A stretch of 6,144 bases of DNA from Chitinophagaceae bacterium. Its GTDB lineage: Bacteria > Bacteroidota > Bacteroidia > Chitinophagales > Chitinophagaceae. The notes below the pieces were generated by a model. The model was not told the origin of the DNA. It saw nothing but the letters and a program-made list of their open reading frames with translations, and searched no databases. Numbering within the stretch: position 1 is the stretch's first letter; each line of letters begins with the position of its first letter. The stretch is taken from positions 73,477 to 79,620 of the forward strand of contig DMPB01000099.1 in assembly GCA_003456175.1 (NCBI GenBank). Reading direction: 5' to 3'. The translations under genes and the position numbers were made by a program. This document shows, one piece after another, positions 1 to 4,849 of the stretch.

Positions 1-252
1 AACCTTCGCTACAAGCATGGGAAAAACCTCAACTTCGACGGTAAAGATGTGCTTGCCTTTAAAAACCCAGCCGATGCTGGCCTACCAGCACCGAATGTGA
101 ACAGCAGTTTCATTTTCGCTAAAGAAGATGGCTTTTTATGCTACCCGAACAATTACAACCATTACGTGAATTATTACCGAAATACTTTTCAGCATGGCGG
201 TATTAGCTTAGAAGAAATGATTATTCCGGTTGTGCACCTCACCAATAAATAA
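1..252 (+). CDS. porX: PorX-type response regulator/PglZ-domain protein, C-terminal 83 codons (5' truncated by window)
   Basis: The reading frame is open from base 1 and ends at TAA 250-252, so only the C-terminus of a protein normally about 520 residues long is present. The visible part matches the end of the PglZ (alkaline-phosphatase-superfamily) domain of PorX as I know it: a run around PNVNSSFIF, then KEDGFLCYPNNYNHYVNYY, then FQHGGISLEEMIIPV near the end. His65 of the fragment, in the QHGGIS motif, is a plausible metal ligand of the phosphatase fold; this is inferred from the superfamily. PorX is a cytoplasmic two-component regulator with an N-terminal receiver domain, which lies upstream of the window, and it controls expression and function of the type IX secretion system in Bacteroidota. 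I see no intrinsic terminator after the stop; the next gene starts 66 bases on. The call rests on family memory and the C-terminal motif. A PorX paralogue with the same PglZ domain is the main alternative. Confidence 0.8.
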   Translation, partial: NLRYKHGKNLNFDGKDVLAFKNPADAGLPAPNVNSSFIFAKEDGFLCYPNNYNHYVNYYRNTFQHGGISLEEMIIPVVHLTNK

Positions 253-305
253 GATTTATACACTTACGTGGAAAAGTGACTACGCACCAGCCATACAACT
301 AATCG

Positions 306-313
306 TATTTTTG
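306..313 (+). promoter_or_regulatory. TAnnTTTG (-7) promoter element before the 91-residue gene
   Basis: TATTTTTG at 306-313 is a full match to the Bacteroidota -7 consensus TAnnTTTG. It ends 5 bases before the ATG at 319. With usual spacing, transcription would start at about 317-320, giving a leaderless or nearly leaderless mRNA. No clear -33 TTG lies about 20 bases upstream, which weakens the call. Confidence 0.4.
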
Positions 314-318
314 ATGTA

Positions 319-594
319 ATGAAGTATACAGCTACTACACTTAAAAAATTAGAAGATATTTTAGGCGAAAGTGCATTTACCGTAAGGTACGAAAGAGGCA
401 ACTTTCAAAGTGGCTATTGCATTCTAGAGCAAAAGCGAGTGGTAGTACTCAATAAATTTTTGAATGTAGAAGGTCGTATCAACACCTTATTAGAACTGAT
501 ACCACAACTCAATATTGAGTTTGATAAACTTACACACGAATCGCAGAAGCTTTACGACGATGTAGTAAGTAAGAGTTTAAAAGCTACCGCGTAA
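319..594 (+). CDS. Conserved hypothetical protein, 91 residues
   Basis: This is a small soluble protein with no signal peptide, membrane segment or cysteine cluster (a single Cys, in SGYCILE). I recognise the pattern around YERGNFQSGYCILE, VVVLNKFLN and GRINTL as a small family seen in Bacteroidota genomes, but no function for it is known to me. The sequence suggests a short helix, then beta strands (FTVRYERG, GYCILE, RVVVLN), then a C-terminal helical part (GRINTLLELIPQL and onward). The ATG at 319 is the only sensible start. It has no Shine-Dalgarno site but follows a TAnnTTTG element directly. The stop (592-594) lies 26 bases before the ATG of the downstream metallo-hydrolase, so functional linkage with that gene is plausible but not shown. 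The gene contains one copy of the 13-mer repeat (375-387), read as FTVR. Confidence 0.8.
   Translation: MKYTATTLKKLEDILGESAFTVRYERGNFQSGYCILEQKRVVVLNKFLNVEGRINTLLELIPQLNIEFDKLTHESQKLYDDVVSKSLKATA
375..387 (-). repeat. Dispersed 13-mer, copy 1
   Basis: This is an exact ATTTACCGTAAGG on the plus strand (CCTTACGGTAAAT on the minus strand), inside the 91-residue gene and read as the third base of an Ala codon followed by F-T-V-R. It is one of five perfect copies in the window. Strand here marks where CCTTACGGTAAAT reads 5' to 3'. The 9-base core TTACGGTAA is an odd-length palindrome around a central G. Confidence 0.85.
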
Positions 595-606
595 CCAACC
601 TTGTAC

Positions 607-614
607 TACTTTTG
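607..614 (+). promoter_or_regulatory. TAnnTTTG (-7) promoter element before the metallo-hydrolase
   Basis: TACTTTTG at 607-614 fits the Bacteroidota -7 consensus TAnnTTTG and is followed by CA, a common continuation in this phylum. The ATG at 621 is 6 bases downstream, so the transcript would start at or just before the start codon. This also argues against the in-frame TTG at 612 as a translation start, because that TTG lies inside the element. I find no convincing -33 TTG at the expected distance. Confidence 0.45.
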
Positions 615-620
615 CAAGGC

Positions 621-1400
621 ATGCAAAATCCGCCATTAACAATTACATTTTTAGGCACGGGCACCAGTAGCGGTGTGCCTATGATTGGCTGTAATTGCGA
701 AGTATGCCAAAGTAATAATCCTAAAGATAACAGACTACGCAGCAGCATTCTCATATGCTCAGCAACAACACGCATTGTTATTGATACTACACCCGATTTC
801 AGGTACCAAATGTTACGCATTAATAACCAGCAACTCGATGCCGTGGTGTACACACATGCTCACAAAGACCATATTGCCGGCCTCGATGATGTTAGAGCTT
901 ACAACTTTACGCAGCAAAGAGCTATGGATATTTATGCAACCGAAGCCACGCAAGCTGCACTCAAAAAAGAGTTTGCCTACGCTTTTGCAGAGCACAAATA
1001 CCCCGGCGTTCCTGAATTACGGCTACATACTATTGCTACATCTCCATTTCAAATCGGAGATATTTGGCTAGAACCTATACCAGTATGGCACCATAAAATG
1101 CCAGTACTTGGTTTTAAGTTGGGAAATTTTATATATATTACCGACGCAAATGTAATTGATACCGAAGTGCTTGAAAAGCTTTACGATGCAGACATTCTGG
1201 TATTAAACGCCTTGCGTAAAGAGCCTCATATTTCGCACTTTACATTGGCGCAAGCGGTAGATATTGTGGCACAAACAAATGCCAAACAAGCGTATTTCAC
1301 GCATATCAGTCATCAGTTAGGTTTGCACAACGCCATCAATGCAAGCTTACCAGCTAACATAGCATTGGCATACGATGGCTTAACCCTACAAATTAAGTAG
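621..1400 (+). CDS. MBL-fold metallo-hydrolase, PhnP-like
   Basis: This cytoplasmic metallo-beta-lactamase-fold hydrolase has 259 residues from the ATG at 621; an in-frame TTG at 612 would add three residues but sits in the promoter element. The N-terminus (ITFLGTGTSSGVP, residues 8-20) is the usual first strand and glycine loop of the fold. HxHxDH is intact as H79, H81, D83, H84, and further likely metal ligands are H157 or H158, D175 (in YITDAN) and H228. The C24-N-C26-E-V-C29 motif, with H231, resembles the extra structural zinc site of E. coli PhnP, a phosphoribosyl cyclic phosphodiesterase. Known PhnP substrates are cyclic phosphate esters, but no phosphonate-use genes are nearby, so the true substrate is open. 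The length (about 250) is normal and no key residue is missing. The gene ends 38 bases before the ComEA-like gene and lies 26 bases after the 91-residue gene. Confidence 0.88.
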   Translation: MQNPPLTITFLGTGTSSGVPMIGCNCEVCQSNNPKDNRLRSSILICSATTRIVIDTTPDFRYQMLRINNQQLDAVVYTHAHKDHIAGLDDVRAYNFTQQRAMDIYATEATQAALKKEFAYAFAEHKYPGVPELRLHTIATSPFQIGDIWLEPIPVWHHKMPVLGFKLGNFIYITDANVIDTEVLEKLYDADILVLNALRKEPHISHFTLAQAVDIVAQTNAKQAYFTHISHQLGLHNAINASLPANIALAYDGLTLQIK

Positions 1401-1406
1401 TAGCAT

Positions 1407-1440
1407 ATAACGCCTTTTAAAAAACTAAAAGGAGCGTTAT
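1407..1440 (+). promoter_or_regulatory. Hairpin covering the Shine-Dalgarno site and start codon of the ComEA-like gene
   Basis: The left arm ATAACGCCTTTTA (1407-1419) pairs with TAAAAGGAGCGTTAT (1426-1440), giving 13 base pairs with a two-base bulge in the right arm and a six-base loop. T1406 and G1441 could add a wobble pair. The right arm contains the ribosome binding site AAAGGAG (1428-1434) and the AT of the ATG at 1439. No T-tract follows on either strand, so it does not look like a terminator. As RNA it would hide the site and start codon, which suggests translational control; that role is inferred. A strong Shine-Dalgarno site is itself unusual for this phylum. Confidence 0.55.
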
Positions 1441-2362
1441 GAAAACTATTGCACAGTATTTTCAATTTTCACGCAAAGAACGCGTTGCAGCTATTGCATT
1501 ATTAGTATTAGGTGCTACACTTTTTGCGGTGCCGTGGTGGCTAACATCGGCTAAAAGCCAGCAACCAACAATAACAACACCACTACCGCAAATCGTACAA
1601 AACAATCTGCCAAATGCCGCATTACCAACCGATGCCTCAACCGAAACCGAAGCCTCACCTCAAAACACACTTTTTTACTTCGATCCCAATACGGCTAGTT
1701 TGGCCGATTTTGAACAATTAGGCCTACGCAGCAAAACCGCACAAACCATCTTAAACTATCGCAGTAAAGGCGGCAAGTTTCGTCAGGCCTCCGATTTACG
1801 TAAGATATATACCCTCTCTGCAGCCGAAGCCGAACGCCTTATTCCTTATGTTCGAATAACATCGGCAACACACAATCAGGGCAAACCTTACGGTAAATAC
1901 GAAAGCACACCGTACGTGAATAAAACACCTAATACAATAGATATCAACACTGCCAGCGAAGCCGATTTTGAGCAACTACCTGGTATTGGCAAAGTACTTG
2001 CTGCACGCATTGTAAAGTTTAGAAACGCCAAGCAAGGCTTTCAACAAATAGATGATATCGCAAAAACCTATGGCTTACCCGAAACTACGTTTCAACAAAT
2101 AAAACCTTACTTAACCATTAGCCAGCAAGCAACCATAACAACCAATAAGCAACCACAACAGCACCTTACGGTAAATATTAACGAAGCCAGTTGGCAACAA
2201 CTACAGCAACATTGCAGCACCATTAATAGTGATATGGCTAGTGCTATTATAACACTACGCAAAAAATATGGAAGCATACAAAACAGCACTGATCTTAAAC
2301 GCATCGTATTTCTAACCGACGTACAAATACAAGCGATAGCCAACTGCTTTAACCTACCATAA
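1439..2362 (+). CDS. Membrane-anchored helix-hairpin-helix (ComEA-like) protein
   Basis: This 307-residue protein has a short basic N-terminus (SRKER, residues 11-15) and one membrane segment (about 16-37), so it is probably anchored in the inner membrane with its bulk in the periplasm. A Thr/Gln/Pro-rich linker (about 38-78) follows. Three related helix-hairpin-helix units come next: unit 1 at about 79-140 (FDPNTASLADFEQL), unit 2 at about 166-227 (DINTASEADFEQL then PGIGK at 181-185, the classic DNA-backbone-binding hairpin), and unit 3 at about 243-307, which keeps NINEASWQQL but has lost the GIG hairpin. ComEA proteins bind double-stranded DNA during natural transformation, but ComEA-like proteins are widespread in Bacteroidota and not all are tested for that role. 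The start is supported by AAAGGAG four bases upstream. No other competence gene is adjacent. Two perfect copies of the dispersed 13-mer lie in this gene. Confidence 0.85.
   Translation: MKTIAQYFQFSRKERVAAIALLVLGATLFAVPWWLTSAKSQQPTITTPLPQIVQNNLPNAALPTDASTETEASPQNTLFYFDPNTASLADFEQLGLRSKTAQTILNYRSKGGKFRQASDLRKIYTLSAAEAERLIPYVRITSATHNQGKPYGKYESTPYVNKTPNTIDINTASEADFEQLPGIGKVLAARIVKFRNAKQGFQQIDDIAKTYGLPETTFQQIKPYLTISQQATITTNKQPQQHLTVNINEASWQQLQQHCSTINSDMASAIITLRKKYGSIQNSTDLKRIVFLTDVQIQAIANCFNLP
1886..1898 (+). repeat. Dispersed 13-mer, copy 2
   Basis: This is an exact CCTTACGGTAAAT inside the linker between the first and second helix-hairpin-helix units, read as P-Y-G-K. The reading phase differs from copy 3 in the same gene, so protein repetition did not create the pair. 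Confidence 0.85.
2164..2176 (+). repeat. Dispersed 13-mer, copy 3
   Basis: This is an exact CCTTACGGTAAAT near the start of the third helix-hairpin-helix unit, read as L-T-V-N. It begins 278 bases after copy 2, in the same orientation. Confidence 0.85.
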
Positions 2363-2404
2363 ATAGCTATTATACCATGTAGTAATCATGTTTTGCAATG
2401 AGGT

Positions 2405-2428
2405 AAAACCATTGCCCAATCGGGTTTT
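2405..2428 (+). terminator. Weak candidate terminator after the ComEA-like gene
   Basis: AAAACC (2405-2410) pairs with GGTTTT (2423-2428), with an inner ATT/AAT helix around loop GCCC. The only T-run is within the stem, and the sequence after it is GCACATAC, so release would be weak. A competing dyad GCAATG/CATTGC (2395-2400 with 2410-2415) overlaps it. Confidence 0.25.
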
Positions 2429-2446
2429 GCACATACTCGCTTCAGA

Positions 2447-2510
2447 AAGGCATAAGTACATTTACAATGTATCCAAATTCTATCACGAAAACTGTACTTA
2501 TGAAAACCTT
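2447..2510. repeat. Long-spaced inverted repeat
   Basis: CATAAGTACA (2451-2460) is perfectly complementary to TGTACTTATG (2493-2502). The helix can be extended inward by TTT/AAA (2461-2463 with 2489-2491, one bulged C) and outward by AAGG/CCTT (2447-2450 with 2507-2510, four bulged A). The total is 17 pairs around a loop of about 25 bases. There is no adjacent T-tract, so it is not a terminator. It may be a leader-RNA hairpin or a protein-binding dyad; the function is unknown. Confidence 0.5.
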
Positions 2511-2636
2511 AAACAACAGGGGGCATACTTTATCGCTGTTTAATATGCGGCTTAAAAAGTTCATGTTTATTAAGGGATGTTTTAAAAACGCTTCCATTCT
2601 TTCTACATCTTTTAATGATGGTTAAGTACCATTTTA

Positions 2637-2667
2637 TTGGCAGCCCTACTGCCTCAAAATAGCTTTG
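2637..2667 (+). promoter_or_regulatory. Promoter of the LruC-domain lipoprotein gene
   Basis: A -33-like TTG at 2637-2639 is followed after 20 bases by TAGCTTTG at 2660-2667, a full TAnnTTTG match. This fits the Bacteroidota two-box promoter, with transcription expected near 2672 and a leader of roughly 35-40 bases before the ATG at 2710. A dyad, GGCAG (2639-2643) with CTGCC (2649-2653), flanked by ATTTT (2631-2635) and AAAAT (2656-2660), occupies the spacer and could be an operator. Confidence 0.55.
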
Positions 2668-2709
2668 CTCTCAGATCCAATAGTTTTTTCTACAAACTCA
2701 AACGCAGTT

Positions 2710-4767
2710 ATGAAACGCATTTATTCATGGTTATTTTTATCGCTTACCGTTGTTGCTTTTGCCTGTAAAAAAGGCGAAGAACTCAATGCCGATAACGGTA
2801 ATAATACCACCAAAGTAGCACCCGACGGGTTCACCTACAACACGTCGAAAACAATCAATTTAAACATTCGATTGCTCACCAACGATAACCAACCTATAAA
2901 GGGTGTTATTGTAAGTTTATATCCAGGCACTACCAATACCGATGTAAGCAATATTATGTTTAAAGGCATGACAGATGCCACTGGTACTCTAAGAGCAACA
3001 TTAGCCGTACCTTCTTATATAGATACTTTTACTGTTGACCCTGAGTATGTAGGTTTAATGCGTTATGCCAAAACCTATTTAACCTCTAATCAACTCAATG
3101 TTACCATTGGCGGTGCAGGCGGATTTTCTGGCAATGTAGCAGGCCGCGGTATTGATATGCCTAACAAATGGTACATCGGCGAAAACAGAGTAGAGAATAA
3201 TGTTGTATACAAATACATGGGCACTTACAATAACTTAGGCCGCCCTAGTTATTTAACAACTCCAGGCGATATTATCAGCGCTGGTTTATTAAGCCGTATC
3301 AACGAATCATTACCTGAAAGAACAGATGTTCGCTTGGTACACCCTGAGTACTTATTAAATACTGCTACTCCAGATATTGTAGTTACCGAACTATCAGACG
3401 TATGGTTAACATTCGTACATGAAGGTGCAGGTTACGTTAATTCACTTGGTTATTATGTATACAATACCAATAACCCTCCTAGCAACGTAGCTCAAATAGA
3501 TACTGTATATCACGTATTACCAAATGCATCTCTAAGCGGTAGCGGTGGCGATATGCGTAGTGGCGATAAAGTATACTTAGGCCGCTATGGCGCTGGTAAA
3601 AGCATTGGTTTCGTAATTTTTGCCAATGGTTGGAATGGCGGTTCACGCACAGTTAATACAAATGCCGATAAATTCTATAGCAATCCAAACTTTAACCCCG
3701 AACCTATTGCTGCTTTAAGAAGGCATCACGTGCTTCTATACGACCGAACAGAACAAATGTTTTTAGTTGGTTTCGAAGATATCAATAGAAGCTTCTCTGG
3801 TTGCGACCAAGATTTTAACGACCTAGTTTTTTACTGTAAGAGTAATCCTGTTACGGCTATTTCTACCGACAACGTTGCTAATATGGATGTACCAACCGAT
3901 AGCGATGGCGACGGTGTTGCCAACTCTGTAGATGAATTTCCTAACGACCCTGCTCGTGCCTATCGTTATTATTATCCATCTCAAAACAATTGGGCTACCA
4001 TTGCTTTTGAAGATTTATGGCCAGCAAGCGGCGACTATGATATGAACGACATGCTCATCGATTATCGCTACACTTTTGTTTGTAATGCTGCTAACAATGT
4101 AGTAGATATGAATGCCAGCTATGCCATTGGTGCAGCCGGTGCTAGCTTTAACAATGGCTTTGGCTTACAGTTAGATGTTGCCCCAAGTGCAATTAGCAGT
4201 ATAACAGGCCGTAGAATTACAGGCAACTATCTCAGCTTCAATGCCAATGGTACCGAAGCAGGTCAATCAAAAGCTGTGATTATTCCTTTCGATAACCATA
4301 GAAGTTTAATTAGCGATCCATCAGGTTCTATCTTCATCAATACACAAATGGATAGAGCCAGAGTAAGTGGCGACACTGTAAATCTTAGCATTGCCTTCGC
4401 ACAACCAATGCCAGTTGCAGGCTTGCTATCAACCCCAATGAATCACTTTATCATCAGCAACCAACGCCGTGGTTACGAGGTACACTTACCTGGTTACTTA
4501 CCAACCGATAAGGCCGATGCTAGCTTGTTTGGTCAATGGTCTGATAATACTAGTCCTCAAAACAACCGTTACTACCTTGCAAAAGATAACAGTCCTTGGG
4601 CTATTAACTTCTTGCAAAAATTCACACACCCAACAGAAACAAGCAATATTAAAGATGCTTACTTACGTTACATGAATTGGGTGAACAGTGGCGGCACTAC
4701 CAATACCGATTGGTATAGTAACACAGGTGCAGGCTATCGCAACAATGCACTGATTTACACAAAATAG
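2710..4767 (+). CDS. LruC domain-containing lipoprotein (DUF4114 plus DUF4842-like)
   Basis: The protein has 685 residues from the ATG at 2710. Residues 1-19 form a lipoprotein signal (hydrophobic LFLSLTVVAFA, then Cys19), and the mature chain starts CKKGEE, typical of Bacteroidota surface or periplasmic lipoproteins. About 46-135 looks like a carboxypeptidase-regulatory-type beta sandwich. About 291-378 fits DUF4114 and ends in SGCDQDFNDLVFY. D397-S-D-G-D-G-V (397-403) is a thrombospondin-type-3/EF-like calcium loop. About 415-685 is the LruC/DUF4842-type domain, starting with FEDLWPASGDYDMNDM and ending with the family's PTDKADASLFG, YYL and PWAINF blocks. Known members are outer-membrane lipoproteins of unclear role, first named in Leptospira. 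An in-frame TTG at 2665 would lengthen the protein, but it lies inside the promoter and would bury the signal peptide. Its own promoter precedes it and a strong terminator follows. Confidence 0.9.
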   Translation: MKRIYSWLFLSLTVVAFACKKGEELNADNGNNTTKVAPDGFTYNTSKTINLNIRLLTNDNQPIKGVIVSLYPGTTNTDVSNIMFKGMTDATGTLRATLAVPSYIDTFTVDPEYVGLMRYAKTYLTSNQLNVTIGGAGGFSGNVAGRGIDMPNKWYIGENRVENNVVYKYMGTYNNLGRPSYLTTPGDIISAGLLSRINESLPERTDVRLVHPEYLLNTATPDIVVTELSDVWLTFVHEGAGYVNSLGYYVYNTNNPPSNVAQIDTVYHVLPNASLSGSGGDMRSGDKVYLGRYGAGKSIGFVIFANGWNGGSRTVNTNADKFYSNPNFNPEPIAALRRHHVLLYDRTEQMFLVGFEDINRSFSGCDQDFNDLVFYCKSNPVTAISTDNVANMDVPTDSDGDGVANSVDEFPNDPARAYRYYYPSQNNWATIAFEDLWPASGDYDMNDMLIDYRYTFVCNAANNVVDMNASYAIGAAGASFNNGFGLQLDVAPSAISSITGRRITGNYLSFNANGTEAGQSKAVIIPFDNHRSLISDPSGSIFINTQMDRARVSGDTVNLSIAFAQPMPVAGLLSTPMNHFIISNQRRGYEVHLPGYLPTDKADASLFGQWSDNTSPQNNRYYLAKDNSPWAINFLQKFTHPTETSNIKDAYLRYMNWVNSGGTTNTDWYSNTGAGYRNNALIYTK

Positions 4768-4799
4768 TGTTTGTATTATAGTAGAAAAACCAATCCAAG

Positions 4800-4827
4800 G
4801 AGCAGCCTTAATAAGGCTGCTCTTTTT
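4800..4827 (+). terminator. Intrinsic terminator between convergent genes
   Basis: GAGCAGCCTT (4800-4809) pairs perfectly with AAGGCTGCTC (4813-4822) around the loop AAT, followed directly by TTTTT (4823-4827). It is a textbook rho-independent terminator for the lipoprotein gene, 32 bases after its stop. Read on the minus strand, the hairpin is followed some bases later by GGTTTTTC, so it may also stop transcription from the S41 peptidase gene, less efficiently. Confidence 0.93.
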
Positions 4828-4836
4828 ATACGTATA

Positions 4837-4849
4837 CCTTACGGTAAAT
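4837..4849 (+). repeat. Dispersed 13-mer, copy 4
   Basis: This is an exact CCTTACGGTAAAT overlapping the end of the S41 peptidase gene, whose stop codon (minus strand, 4839-4841) lies inside it. Read on the coding strand it gives H-L-P-stop. It is 10 bases from the T-tract of the terminator. Confidence 0.85.

Larger units (their letters stand above)
2363..2709. other. 347-base intergenic region without a credible gene
   Basis: The region separates the ComEA-like gene from the lipoprotein gene. It holds, in order, a pair of overlapping small dyads (2390-2431), a long-spaced inverted repeat (2447-2510), and a promoter with a dyad between its two boxes (2631-2667). The only ATG-started frame of note is 41 codons (2500-2625), with no ribosome binding site and no recognisable motif. 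I see no tRNA, no known riboswitch and no insertion-sequence end. The density of dyads would suit a structured leader or small RNA, but I cannot name one. Confidence 0.5.

Noticed and set aside
261..278. Small dyad CACTT/AAGTG after porX as a terminator
   Set aside because: It has only five pairs and no T-tract.
612..620. TTG at 612 as the start of the metallo-hydrolase
   Set aside because: It lies inside the -7 element; the ATG at 621 is three codons downstream and gives the normal N-terminus of the family.
584..995. Minus-strand and alternative-frame open frames across the metallo-hydrolase gene
   Set aside because: They are shadows of a gene with intact catalytic motifs and carry no motif of their own.
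1794..1805. ATTTACGTAAGA as another copy of the dispersed 13-mer
   Set aside because: It lacks one central base and differs at the last position, so it cannot be counted as a copy without genome-wide variant statistics.
2500..2625. ATG-started frame of 41 codons (begins MKTLNNRGHT)
   Set aside because: It has no ribosome binding site, no recognisable motif or signal peptide, and its start codon falls in an arm of the inverted repeat. A frame this short is expected by chance.
2627..2671. Signal-peptide-like reading (STILLAALLPQNSFA) in another frame upstream of the lipoprotein gene
   Set aside because: A stop lies just upstream with no usable start, and the stretch overlaps the promoter boxes. 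It could be a remnant of a lost gene, but nothing else supports a pseudogene.
2665..2709. TTG at 2665 as an upstream start for the lipoprotein gene
   Set aside because: It is part of the TAnnTTTG element and would put 15 residues before a well-formed lipoprotein signal peptide; the ATG at 2710 fits better.
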